From contig DALF01000047.1 in assembly GCA_002499345.1 (NCBI GenBank), positions 1 through 11,242 of the forward strand: 11,242 bases of DNA. The letters run 5' to 3'. Source of the stretch: Euryarchaeota archaeon UBA170 (lineage in GTDB: Archaea; Thermoplasmatota; Poseidoniia; Poseidoniales; Thalassarchaeaceae). The translations under genes were made by a program, and so were the position numbers. A model generated the notes under the pieces. That model was not told where the DNA came from and did no database searches. It saw only the letters and a program-made list of their open reading frames with translations. Every line of letters begins with the position of its first letter. Positions within the stretch are counted from its first letter, which is position 1. Below are positions 1 through 7,563 of this stretch, in pieces.

Positions 1-560
1 TGTGTTCTAGAATCTATCTCGATATTCACCCTGTCTCCCTCTGATTTTGATTCAATGGTAGTTACACGTAGCGTTTCAGGAATTATATGCAGAGAAAAAT
101 ACTCCTCTGATACTTCCCCTATTGTTAGTGACATTCCATCAATTGCAACATATCCTTTCTCTAGTATATAGTCTGAGAACTCTTCTTTATTCTCAATCAA
201 CAAATCAATACAACCTTCATTCTCAACTTTTTCTATTATCTTAGAGGTAGTCATTACATGGCCAGACAGAATATGCCCGCCTAGTTCATCCCCAACTCTC
301 AAAGACCTCTCTACATTCACGTAATCCCCAACTTTGACATTTCCCAACGTAGTCCTGTCGAGGGTCTCTTCGATTACATCAAAATAAACATCATCAGCAT
401 CAACTGACACTACAGTAAGACAAACTCCATCAATCGACACGCTTGCACCTATTTCCAGATTTTCTTTGAACCTTCCAAGATCCACACTCATGGACCAGAA
501 ACTTCCTCTATCCTCTACGCCTTTGACGGAGACGAATCCTGATACTATCCCAGTGAACAT
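1..560 (-). CDS. ribE: Riboflavin synthase alpha chain, bacterial type (3' end cut by window)
   Basis: This enzyme dismutates two 6,7-dimethyl-8-ribityllumazine molecules into riboflavin, the last step of riboflavin synthesis in the cytosol. I translated 186 codons from the ATG at 560 down to the window edge with no stop; the family is about 200 residues, so only the tail is missing. The protein opens with the hallmark MFTGIV. It shows the family's internal duplication: SIDGVCLTV (42-50) matches AIDGMSLTI (139-147), and EETLDRTTLG (64-73) matches PETLRVTTIE (161-170). The linker carries the signature GGHILSGHV (94-102). A GAGGAAGAT ribosome-binding site lies inside the end of ribL, and only one base separates the two genes, so they are surely co-transcribed. 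Many archaea use an unrelated small riboflavin synthase; this is the bacterial type. Family assignment is very secure. Confidence 0.95.
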   Translation of the reverse strand, partial: MFTGIVSGFVSVKGVEDRGSFWSMSVDLGRFKENLEIGASVSIDGVCLTVVSVDADDVYFDVIEETLDRTTLGNVKVGDYVNVERSLRVGDELGGHILSGHVMTTSKIIEKVENEGCIDLLIENKEEFSDYILEKGYVAIDGMSLTIGEVSEEYFSLHIIPETLRVTTIESKSEGDRVNIEIDSRT

Positions 561-561
561 C

Positions 562-1020
562 CTAATCTTCCTCGTAAGGGCCACCTTCTGAATTAGGCCA
601 GAGATCAAGAATTCTTGCAATAATCTTACGAGTTCCGTCGAGGTCATCTGATAATCCCTCGACCCTTGTCAATTTTACATCGGAAAATCCGTGTTTATCG
701 AGGCCAGACCTGATTGAGTCTATCGAATGCTTCTGATCATAGCCCAGAGCGATTACATCAGGCTTCACAATGTTTAGAATATCAAAAATAGGAGTCCCAG
801 GGGAGTTTCCAACTATCGCTTCATCTACAGGCTTCAGTCCTTCAACCATTCTACATCGGAGTTCTTGACTGGTCACCGGCTCATGTTTCTGAGATCTCAC
901 AGTATCATCGTGGGCCACCACAACTACTAGCTCGTTTCCAAGGGACTTGGCCTGTTCAAGGTAGTGCAGATGTCCCGCGTGAAGGAGATCGAAAACACCA
1001 ACCGCCATGACTCTGACCAT
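562..1020 (-). CDS. ribL: Archaeal FAD synthetase (FMN adenylyltransferase, RibL family)
   Basis: This protein probably transfers AMP from ATP to FMN to make FAD in the cytosol. It is 152 residues, usual for archaeal RibL, with one nucleotidyltransferase fold. The N-terminal motif GVFDLLHAGH (8-17) carries the H-x-x-H ATP-binding pair (His14, His17). A middle segment GLKPVDEAIVG (61-71) and ALGYDQ (91-96) are typical of this family. The C-terminal end has GTRKIIARIL where other nucleotidylyltransferases have an STS-x-I motif. Glycerol-3-phosphate cytidylyltransferase is the main alternative from sequence alone, but the position between ribB and riboflavin synthase argues for RibL. The start is uncertain: a GTG at 1035 would add five residues. 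I chose the ATG at 1020, which follows GGGAG closely; an ATG at 1008 is also possible. Confidence 0.88.
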   Translation of the reverse strand: MVRVMAVGVFDLLHAGHLHYLEQAKSLGNELVVVVAHDDTVRSQKHEPVTSQELRCRMVEGLKPVDEAIVGNSPGTPIFDILNIVKPDVIALGYDQKHSIDSIRSGLDKHGFSDVKLTRVEGLSDDLDGTRKIIARILDLWPNSEGGPYEED

Positions 1021-1057
1021 ATCTCCCGCCCTCACTATCCAAACTCAAGTCTTTGCT

Positions 1058-1780
1058 TCATGCCATATCCATGAATTCTAAGATATCCTTCCCTGTAATC
1101 ATGGGGATCCCGTACTCTTTTGCATACTTTCTTGCATCTTTCAAGGATAATGCTCCATCTCCCTCGGGATCGAGCATCTCCGCACCTATCGTACAGGGAA
1201 TATTTCCCGATAGTCTGGCTATGGCTACTGCTAACTCTGTATGGCCCTGTCTCTTTGAAAGTCCACCAGGGGACTCCCTACAAAGTGGAATATGCCCCGG
1301 TGTCCTGAATTCCTCGCCCAAAGCCTCCATGGCTTCAGAGATTGAGCGATCATGCATTTCCCCAGCAAGCTCCCCAAATCTCCTCGTTGTTAGGGCCCTA
1401 TCCCTGTCGGTAATTCCAGTGTATGTTTCCCTGTGGTTTAGAGACAGAGTAAATGCCGATCTACTGTCATATTGGAGGTCGTTAGTAATCAGTTTTCCGA
1501 GAACTGGATTTTCCGAGACTATAGAAGGGGTGGAATGAAGGTCCTGAAGCCATGGAAGTCCAAACTTCTCACCCACCTCATCACCAATGGCCAGGAACAG
1601 CAAACCCCCACAATCCTTCCTCAACCTCCTCATAATCTCGGGAGTCGCCTTAGCCGCAGGCCAAAGAAGATCGGTTTCTCTTTCTCTAAAATCCGAGTCA
1701 AAAATCATCACAGGTTCTCCCAAAGAGAATGCTCTAATCGCCTCAGCTATGCCCTTGCCCATGACCGTCGGAGGGGCCAT
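1058..1780 (-). CDS. ribB: 3,4-dihydroxy-2-butanone 4-phosphate synthase
   Basis: RibB converts ribulose 5-phosphate into formate and 3,4-dihydroxy-2-butanone 4-phosphate, the four-carbon unit of the riboflavin xylene ring. The protein is 240 residues and stands alone, without the GTP cyclohydrolase II domain found fused in many bacteria. The acidic metal/substrate loop FDSDFRERETD lies at 27-37. NHRETYTGITDRDRALT (115-131) and TPGHIPLCRES (160-170, catalytic His163) follow. RQGHTELAVA (178-187) supplies the conserved His180 and Glu182. The R-E-x-E form of the acidic loop looks archaeal. It is the first gene of the operon, 37 bases ahead of the chosen ribL start. No clear Shine-Dalgarno sequence precedes the ATG, so the transcript may have a short or no leader. 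Confidence 0.95.
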   Translation of the reverse strand: MAPPTVMGKGIAEAIRAFSLGEPVMIFDSDFRERETDLLWPAAKATPEIMRRLRKDCGGLLFLAIGDEVGEKFGLPWLQDLHSTPSIVSENPVLGKLITNDLQYDSRSAFTLSLNHRETYTGITDRDRALTTRRFGELAGEMHDRSISEAMEALGEEFRTPGHIPLCRESPGGLSKRQGHTELAVAIARLSGNIPCTIGAEMLDPEGDGALSLKDARKYAKEYGIPMITGKDILEFMDMA

Positions 1781-1827
1781 ACATACGACTTATTTTCGGT
1801 CGAACCATCTCCTTCAGTATGCATCAG

Positions 1828-1834
1828 ATAAAAA
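1828..1834 (-). promoter_or_regulatory. Candidate TATA box for the riboflavin operon
   Basis: On the minus strand this reads TTTTTAT, about 48 bases before the ribB ATG. Archaeal initiation about 25 bases downstream of the box would give a leader of roughly 25 bases. It is the only T/A-rich box of this kind on the ribB side of the 1781-1920 divergent spacer. I did not see an obvious palindromic operator or an FMN-riboswitch-like structure in the spacer. The call rests on composition and spacing only. Confidence 0.35.
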
Positions 1835-1872
1835 TTCCTAATCTTTAGAGTGTGTAATCCAAAGTTGAATCG

Positions 1873-1880
1873 TAATATTC
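1873..1880 (+). promoter_or_regulatory. Candidate TATA box for the protease-permease gene
   Basis: TAATATTC lies 41 bases before the ATG at 1921, so initiation about 25 bases downstream would leave a leader of about 20 bases. No Shine-Dalgarno sequence is visible before the ATG. It sits back to back with the candidate ribB box in the same spacer. Weak call. Confidence 0.3.
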
Positions 1881-1920
1881 TAGTCCGAACCCCTAAACGT
1901 AACCAGTACGGGCCAACTCC

Positions 1921-4900
1921 ATGGCGGGACGCAGCGCAGCCACTGCATCATTCATCATCTTGCTAATGTTGTTGCCATTGGCATCTTCCAATCTGCAACC
2001 TATCCAAGATGGAAAGGGGGGCTTAGATGCTGATGGAGTTTGGGTAGAAAGTGTTGAATCTGAACTACATGCAAACTGGTGGTCCCACTGGAGCAGAGAC
2101 AAGAATGACAATTCTCTGGACGACAGGCTAGAATGGCTACTCGAGCAACCCTGGCAAACTCAACAAGATTGGTGGAAAAGGGCCGAATTGGGAAGTGCCA
2201 GAATTTTTGTCGATTATGATCACCATCCTTCTGACGCCGATGTTGAGGAACTGGAAAGATTAGGGGTCGAAGTTACATTCCGCCCCAAGTATCTCGATAC
2301 CGTTTCGGCGACCGCTCCCTTCGAAACCATACTTTCCCCCGATGGAATCCGTTCACTTCCTGGGGTTGTTATGGTGGAAGACCTCGGTTTGGCAGAGCCA
2401 CACATGAACGAAGCAGTTCCTAATATGGGGGTCGATCAGGTATGGGAAGACTTCGGATTTGACGGTACAGGGTCAGTAGTAGCTGTTTTGGATACTGGCG
2501 TTAGAGGGGATCACGAGGGCCTAAATGATATGGACGACGAGCCTTTTACAACCGGATGCGAGCAACCCGAACCAGATCCGCTTAATCCAAATCCAATCTT
2601 TGTTGATTGCGATCCGAAGATAATAGCATTTTATGACGCAGTCTTAATGGACGCCGAACAAGACCCTTCAACATCTTATGACTCAGGAACTCATGGCAGT
2701 CACGTTGCCGGTATTGCAGTAGGAACAGGAGGGGGGCAAGCCGATCCAACCACGGGTCAGAAGTATGTTGGAGCCGCACCTGGGGCCTTTCTGATAAACA
2801 TCCTCGCATGTTGTGACGGAGATATAGAGGATGTTATCCAAGGGGCTCAGTGGGCTATTGAAAATAAGGACAAATACGGAATTGATATTGTCACTTCATC
2901 TCTCGGTGAGCAACAGTTAGAGGTCCACTTCGATAACAACGGAGACTCAGCTTGGAGTAGGCAGATGGACGCTGTTGTAGAGGCTGGAATAATTACCACT
3001 CTATCTGCTGGCAATGAGTTTGGAGGAGCTACCTTTGCTGGTTGTAATACCATAGACAGTCCTGGAGATGCCCAACTTCCAGTTACTGTTGCAAGCCTGG
3101 ATAAGGATCTAGGACTAGCTATTTACAGTAGTCGGGGCTATACTTCCGATGGGAGGGTGAAGCCAGATGTCGCAACTATAGGATCTAATATCATGGCACC
3201 AGATGCGGCATCTAGTGACGGTTATACCAGTAAATCGGGAACGAGTATGGCTACGCCACTGATGGCAGGAATCGCGGCATTGATGGTAGAGGCGAATCCG
3301 GATATCACCCCTGCTGAATTCAAAGATATTATTTCAGCTCATTCTATTGAAAGAGATTTGCAACTTCTCGATGACCCGGGATTCAATGATTGCAGTATAT
3401 TGGAAACCCGCCCAGATAACGAGTTTGGTTATGGGCAGGCAGATCCACTAGCTTTCGTCGAAGCCGCCGGAAGTATCGATAGGTCGCTAAATGTCAGTAT
3501 GGACCTCGAGACTTTACAAGAACTTGGGAACCAGTCATACGTCTCAGGCACAGCTTCTGGCGTAGCCCCTGGAATGGGTATTGTAGAAGTTAGAGTGGGA
3601 GGCGGAGAATGGAAAGGAGCAGCAGATCTCAAGGGCGATTGGAGTGAATGGAGAGTAAAGCTTGACCCGCACGTAGAATCCGGAAACTCAACGATATATG
3701 CTAGATTGATGGTCAGCGAAGACAGTATTTCTCCTGTAGACGCAAGAAGAATCATACTGTTAGATGGCGATGCTTCTGATGTAATGTCAGGTGATATGAT
3801 GGAATTCGGATTCTCGGTATTTCTGTTTCCATTTTTATGTGCTGTGGCACTAATCGCATTCATTGCTTTCAGAGAACGTTGGGACAATAAAATATTCAGA
3901 TCTGAAAAGAGTCAAATTTCACTTCTACGTCCAATAGATGGCCTTAGGGCCGCAAATCCCATGCTCTATGCTGGCTACTTAAAGTCAGCTAACGATGCTT
4001 GGAAAGATGGAGAATCACTCTCCGAGAATCAGTTCAGAAGGTATGTATCGCTCTCAATACTGTATACGGCACAAGGGCTTCCTCAGGGATTCACATATGT
4101 CGCATTCCCTGCATTTTTGGCCGTCAACGATGTAAGTCCAGTTGACATAGCTGCACTTTGGGCGGCAATAGCCCTTCCCTGGACATTCAAATTCGTATGG
4201 GGTCCCATGGTTGACGGCATACAGGCGCCCTCATACGGTATGAGGAGGCCTTGGATTCTATTCGCACAAACAGGTATGGTGGTCACATTAGGGGCGCTAC
4301 TTTTCGTTTCGAACCTAGCCGAATCGATACAACTAGTCACACTCTTACTATTCGTACACAATCTCTTCTCTTCCCTCCAAGATGTTGGTGTTGATGCACT
4401 AGCAGTGGACGTCCTTCAGCCAGATGAAGTTGCAAAAGCGAACGGATTCATGTTCGCAGCAAAGAGAGCAGGATATATCCTGGGCGGAGCAATTCTTGGA
4501 ATAATGGCGACTAAGTTTGGAATCAAATCAGCTGTGATAATTCAATTACCGCTATTGGTATTAATCATGGCACTTCCTTTGTTCCTGAGAGAAAAACCCG
4601 GGGACAAACTGTTCCCATGGAGCAACGCTAGGAGATCCAGCCTATGGAGTTCCAATGAACATGATTCCGAGGAGACCGAAGATGAAGAGTCTACCGAACT
4701 AGAATTGCCATGGCCAGAGAATGAAGAGGACGACCAATACAGGGCCGCCCATTGGACAGCCAAGAATTTAATTTCCCAACGTATCACATTATCCGCGGCC
4801 ACTCTCTGGATTTCCCTAGCTCTCATACTCCTAGGGATGGTAGTCTACATCGGAGGAGTATTGATAGAGGCAGACTGGCGAGATCGTCCTATTTTGTTTA

Positions 4901-5733
4901 TGGACATAGTCGACTTCAGTGTAGTCGCAATCTCTCTGGTTTTATTGATGCAATTATCCCAGAAACTAGGACTTATTTTGCCGATGGTGCCCAATCCGTT
5001 AGCCAAAGTAATGAGGGGCCCGGCTATCACATCATACAATATTGTGAAGGGATTCTCCCTCAGGTCTTCATTCCTGCTTATTTTCCTATGCCTACTTTCT
5101 GAATTATACTTGTTCGTAGATCCCATAGTACTGGATATCTTCATCAATGAAGCTGGCTGGTCTATGTCGAAATATAGTGCCGTAATGGGTGGATTTGTGA
5201 TAGCCTTCCTGATGGCTGGCCAGCTGATAGGAGGATTCTTGGGAGATCGTTTCGGCGTCAGGGAGGTAGCCATGATAGGCTTTACACTTCTAGCACTAGC
5301 AAACGCTGGTCTCGCCCTTATGCAGGATTATTGGGGGAATACGACAGTCATGACTGCATATCTCTGTGCGAGGGCGATAATCAACGGGTTAGCATGGATT
5401 TCGATAATATCCGTATCTATGCGACTGACCTATAGCAAAGCCGGAGGTACTCAATTCACAGCATACATGTCAATGTTCAACCTATCGGGGGTCATCGCAC
5501 TAAGCCTGACTGGCAAGGCAATTGAAATCATGGATTACATTTCAGCATTGTATCTTGGTGCGGCGCTCACTCTAATGACTGTCATTTTCCTAGTCTTCAT
5601 TGATCCGGACGAATGCGATAGGGTTTTGGAAGGGAGAATAGCCGATGATGAAGATGAGAATTATGGGGGGGACCTAGGAGAAACCCCTGAGACATGGTGG
5701 GAGGAAGGTGAACCAGATGTCGTCTCTGCTTGA
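1921..5733 (+). CDS. Secreted S8 subtilisin-like protease fused to AmpG-like MFS permease
   Basis: One unbroken 1270-residue frame joins two proteins. Residues 1-23 look like a signal peptide (hydrophobic FIILLMLLPLA). About 93-158 resembles an I9-type propeptide. The S8 catalytic domain (about 165-515) has the full triad: Asp191 in VLDTG, His258 in GTHGSHVAG and Ser442 in SGTSMATP, with oxyanion Asn365 in SAGNE. An Ig-like beta domain (about 519-615, VSGTASG) leads to a membrane helix (627-650) followed by basic RERWDNK. Residues 708-1230 are a major facilitator permease of the AmpG type: LPWTFKFVWGPMVDG (752-766), RRPWILFAQ (775-783), LQDVGVDA (819-826), GDRFGVRE (1108-1115) and GTQFTAYMS (1176-1184). 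An acidic loop (915-938) and two extra helices lie between the permease halves, and the C-terminal tail is acidic. Expected topology is protease outside, permease in the membrane. Substrates are unknown; AmpG itself imports muropeptides. Domain calls are firm; coupling of the two activities is inference. Confidence 0.9.
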   Translation: MAGRSAATASFIILLMLLPLASSNLQPIQDGKGGLDADGVWVESVESELHANWWSHWSRDKNDNSLDDRLEWLLEQPWQTQQDWWKRAELGSARIFVDYDHHPSDADVEELERLGVEVTFRPKYLDTVSATAPFETILSPDGIRSLPGVVMVEDLGLAEPHMNEAVPNMGVDQVWEDFGFDGTGSVVAVLDTGVRGDHEGLNDMDDEPFTTGCEQPEPDPLNPNPIFVDCDPKIIAFYDAVLMDAEQDPSTSYDSGTHGSHVAGIAVGTGGGQADPTTGQKYVGAAPGAFLINILACCDGDIEDVIQGAQWAIENKDKYGIDIVTSSLGEQQLEVHFDNNGDSAWSRQMDAVVEAGIITTLSAGNEFGGATFAGCNTIDSPGDAQLPVTVASLDKDLGLAIYSSRGYTSDGRVKPDVATIGSNIMAPDAASSDGYTSKSGTSMATPLMAGIAALMVEANPDITPAEFKDIISAHSIERDLQLLDDPGFNDCSILETRPDNEFGYGQADPLAFVEAAGSIDRSLNVSMDLETLQELGNQSYVSGTASGVAPGMGIVEVRVGGGEWKGAADLKGDWSEWRVKLDPHVESGNSTIYARLMVSEDSISPVDARRIILLDGDASDVMSGDMMEFGFSVFLFPFLCAVALIAFIAFRERWDNKIFRSEKSQISLLRPIDGLRAANPMLYAGYLKSANDAWKDGESLSENQFRRYVSLSILYTAQGLPQGFTYVAFPAFLAVNDVSPVDIAALWAAIALPWTFKFVWGPMVDGIQAPSYGMRRPWILFAQTGMVVTLGALLFVSNLAESIQLVTLLLFVHNLFSSLQDVGVDALAVDVLQPDEVAKANGFMFAAKRAGYILGGAILGIMATKFGIKSAVIIQLPLLVLIMALPLFLREKPGDKLFPWSNARRSSLWSSNEHDSEETEDEESTELELPWPENEEDDQYRAAHWTAKNLISQRITLSAATLWISLALILLGMVVYIGGVLIEADWRDRPILFMDIVDFSVVAISLVLLMQLSQKLGLILPMVPNPLAKVMRGPAITSYNIVKGFSLRSSFLLIFLCLLSELYLFVDPIVLDIFINEAGWSMSKYSAVMGGFVIAFLMAGQLIGGFLGDRFGVREVAMIGFTLLALANAGLALMQDYWGNTTVMTAYLCARAIINGLAWISIISVSMRLTYSKAGGTQFTAYMSMFNLSGVIALSLTGKAIEIMDYISALYLGAALTLMTVIFLVFIDPDECDRVLEGRIADDEDENYGGDLGETPETWWEEGEPDVVSA
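5706..5711 (+). promoter_or_regulatory. Ribosome-binding site that sets the glutaredoxin start
   Basis: AGGTGA matches the archaeal anti-Shine-Dalgarno end and lies five bases before the ATG at 5717. A GTG at 5708 falls inside this site and is therefore an unlikely start. The site lies within the last codons of the protease-permease gene, which suggests translational coupling. Confidence 0.6.
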
Positions 5734-5983
5734 TCACTTCAGGTCCGCAAATACGGACTTTCTGTTCTTCAGTCAAACAGTTTGTCCATACTGTACCAGA
5801 GCCGCCCGAACCCTAGAAGCCAACCATCTCACATACACCGAAATCAATCTAGATCACTATGAGGGACTCAGGCGGAAGATCATCATTGAGACAGGACACA
5901 GAACGGTACCTGTGGTTTTTGATTTGAGGAATGATTCGCCTATATTTGTCGGAGGATCCGATCATCTGATGGACTACCTATGA
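5717..5983 (+). CDS. Glutaredoxin family protein
   Basis: This is an 88-residue thioredoxin-fold oxidoreductase of usual glutaredoxin length. It has the dithiol active site CPYC (Cys23, Cys26) after a beta strand (FLFFSQTV), the cis-proline motif TVP (63-65) and the late GG (79-80) before the final helix. Such proteins reduce disulfides or glutathione-type mixed disulfides in the cytosol; the natural thiol partner in this organism cannot be told from sequence. No signal peptide is present. The first 17 bases overlap the end of the protease-permease gene, so the two are probably expressed together. Its last 10 bases overlap the convergent hydrolase gene. The family call is secure; the role in this operon is unknown. 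Confidence 0.9.
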   Translation: MSSLLDHFRSANTDFLFFSQTVCPYCTRAARTLEANHLTYTEINLDHYEGLRRKIIIETGHRTVPVVFDLRNDSPIFVGGSDHLMDYL

Positions 5984-6564
5984 GGCATACTGGCAATCCT
6001 GGAGATTTGCTCACGCAGCTCGTCGAATTGATTGAGATTGACCATATGTCCCTTTTCATGCTCCAGTCTGACGATAGGCCATCCGGCGCCATCGAAGATT
6101 TCTGCATGTTCCCTTGCTAGATCTATTGGGATGAGGTGATCTCGCTCGCCGTGCATCCAAATCACCGGCCGGGGTTTGAGAAACGGAAGTGAATCTCTTA
6201 GTTTATCACTTCTAGCAGACTTTGTAGCTATCAGTACCAATCCGACTATGGATTCACTCGCTTCGGTTTCTAGCAATGCTGACGCCATAGCCCCTCCTTG
6301 GGAGAAGCCACCCACAATTACAGGACCTTCCGGAATCAGCTGTAGAATATCAGTTATCGACTCATCCATCTGACTCATGGACTCTTCAGGACTGACTTCA
6401 TCTCCGAAAAGCCACCATGCAAAACCGCCTCTGGATGGATGCTTAATACTTGCTTGAGGGCACAATATGGACCACCCGTCGGGCGCAAGTTTTCTCGCTA
6501 GTGGCTCCATCTTGTCGGCCGTACCAGTCATTCCATGCATCATCAGGAGTGTCCCCTGACTCAC
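5974..6564 (-). CDS. Alpha/beta hydrolase, carboxylesterase/phospholipase-like
   Basis: The protein is a 196-residue single-domain cytosolic alpha/beta hydrolase of the small esterase (phospholipase/carboxylesterase, dienelactone hydrolase-like) group. The oxyanion strand is LLMMHGMTG near the N-terminus. The nucleophile elbow GFSQGG holds Ser88, GERDHLIP gives Asp142 and KGHMV gives His173, so the catalytic triad is complete and well ordered. There is no signal peptide or lid insertion. A TTG three bases upstream of the chosen start is in frame, but it would sit one base from the ribosome-binding site; GTG at 6564 has better spacing. An internal ATG at 6543 would cut into the first strand. 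It follows the lipoprotein gene by a few bases, so the two are probably one transcript. The substrate cannot be predicted beyond ester or thioester hydrolysis. Confidence 0.88.
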   Translation of the reverse strand: MSQGTLLMMHGMTGTADKMEPLARKLAPDGWSILCPQASIKHPSRGGFAWWLFGDEVSPEESMSQMDESITDILQLIPEGPVIVGGFSQGGAMASALLETEASESIVGLVLIATKSARSDKLRDSLPFLKPRPVIWMHGERDHLIPIDLAREHAEIFDGAGWPIVRLEHEKGHMVNLNQFDELREQISRIASMPHR

Positions 6565-6567
6565 CAA

Positions 6568-6575
6568 ATCACCTC
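6568..6575 (-). promoter_or_regulatory. Ribosome-binding site of the hydrolase, overlapping the lipoprotein stop
   Basis: GAGGTGAT is a near-perfect archaeal Shine-Dalgarno sequence. Its GGTGA core ends four bases before the GTG at 6564. It shares bases with the TGA stop of the upstream lipoprotein gene, so a ribosome finishing there would be placed to restart. Confidence 0.6.
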
Positions 6576-7530
6576 AAAGACTCCAAGATTGAGTAATTCC
6601 GCCTGCAAATATGAGTCTCAGATAATTTTCACCTGTGAATGTTGCCGTCAGCGTGTACTCTTCAGAAGGGTAGGGAATGGTGCCTAGAGTCCCAGACTCA
6701 CTCGCTCCCGGTCCCCACACTCTTTCAAGAGCGGAAATCGAGCCGTGATCCCTGAGAGTAAGTGTGATACTGGAACTTCCCCCTCCACAAGATGCATCCA
6801 AGAAGTAAATCATCTCGTCCCACTCTCCATCATTAGGGTGGTCACTAACAAAAAAAGAATCTTGAAACTCAAAATCGGTACCTGAATCCCAGATATTTGA
6901 GTACAGATCGCCACCTCTGACGAAATATACATCTCCTGAGTGAGATGCCCCCTCATCAGCAAGCATCATCCTTAGTTGAACTACTCCGGACGAGTCTGTC
7001 CAAATGAAAGACTTGAAGAATCTAGCATTAGAATCATACACATAATCTAAGGTTGAACCATCTGATGAATCAGCTGAGATTATAGCAACCCCTCCGCTTA
7101 TTGAGATAATGTCGGCCGTCCAATCTATGGAGAACAAACCAAACTCCCAAGAAGCCCCTCTACTAAGTGGAAAGTTGAGAACAGGCTGGGGAATCCCATT
7201 TTCGAATGTAGATAGGTTATCATGAGTTATTCTCCCCAGGAAAGGATTGTGATTCAGTACGGCGTGCCTCCTAGCCTCTCCAACGCTAGAAATAGCTAGC
7301 ATATACGCGGTACCTCCCTCTTCCGAGTCAGATGCAACGACTAGCCTTGCAGTATCGTCGCTATAGTCAGGAGTGGAGAACGTGTATAGCCACCAGTCTC
7401 CGATTTCCCAATCAGGGGATTGAATATCATTAGAGCTACTAGTTCCACCGGACCCTCCTGTTTCGATACATCCAGCAAGAAAGCAAGTCAGCATCAGGCA
7501 TGCCAAGCCGACTGCGGCGACCCTACTCAT
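6574..7530 (-). CDS. Putative lipoprotein of unknown function
   Basis: I do not recognise a family for this 318-residue protein. It begins with a short basic stretch and a hydrophobic signal ending in the lipobox LAGC (Cys21), so it is probably exported and lipid-anchored on the outer face of the membrane. A low-complexity linker of Gly and Ser (25-34) follows, then DWEIGDWWLYTF. That Trp-rich opening is the type often seen at the start of extracellular beta-rich domains. The rest is rich in Ser, Gly, Asp and aromatic residues, with few Lys, in keeping with a secreted beta-sheet protein. No enzyme motif is visible. A GGAGG ribosome-binding site lies three bases before the ATG. It sits between hppA and the hydrolase gene on the same strand. 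It could be a sensor, a ligand-binding protein or a surface component. Confidence 0.8.
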   Translation of the reverse strand: MSRVAAVGLACLMLTCFLAGCIETGGSGGTSSSNDIQSPDWEIGDWWLYTFSTPDYSDDTARLVVASDSEEGGTAYMLAISSVGEARRHAVLNHNPFLGRITHDNLSTFENGIPQPVLNFPLSRGASWEFGLFSIDWTADIISISGGVAIISADSSDGSTLDYVYDSNARFFKSFIWTDSSGVVQLRMMLADEGASHSGDVYFVRGGDLYSNIWDSGTDFEFQDSFFVSDHPNDGEWDEMIYFLDASCGGGSSSITLTLRDHGSISALERVWGPGASESGTLGTIPYPSEEYTLTATFTGENYLRLIFAGGITQSWSL

Positions 7531-7532
7531 AC

Positions 7533-7563
7533 CCCTCCGTCGAGGGTCACAGTCAAGAGACTG
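7533..7563 (-). promoter_or_regulatory. Two tandem hairpins in the hppA-lipoprotein gap
   Basis: The 48-base gap between the hppA stop and the lipoprotein ATG holds two perfect five-base-pair inverted repeats with four-base loops. The first (7550-7563) reads CAGTC-TCTT-GACTG. The second (7533-7546) reads CCCTC-GACG-GAGGG, and its right arm overlaps the GGAGG ribosome-binding site (7534-7538). A GATATAG box just before them might be a weak promoter. The pairing is seen directly; a regulatory role is inferred. Neither stem is followed by a T-run, so they do not look like a simple terminator. Confidence 0.4.

Noticed and set aside
1053..1538. Long plus-strand frame opposite ribB (161 codons)
   Set aside because: It lies wholly antisense to ribB, whose catalytic motifs are complete, and its translation is Ser/Pro-rich with no recognisable domain.
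1781..1920. Possible FMN riboswitch or small RNA in the divergent spacer
   Set aside because: At 140 bases it lacks any conserved multi-stem structure that I can recognise and is A/T-rich as expected for two back-to-back promoters.
3429..3887. Minus-strand frame of 152 codons inside the protease-permease gene
   Set aside because: It is antisense to an unbroken coding region with clear domains, and its composition (Ser, Pro, Thr) is that of a shadow frame.
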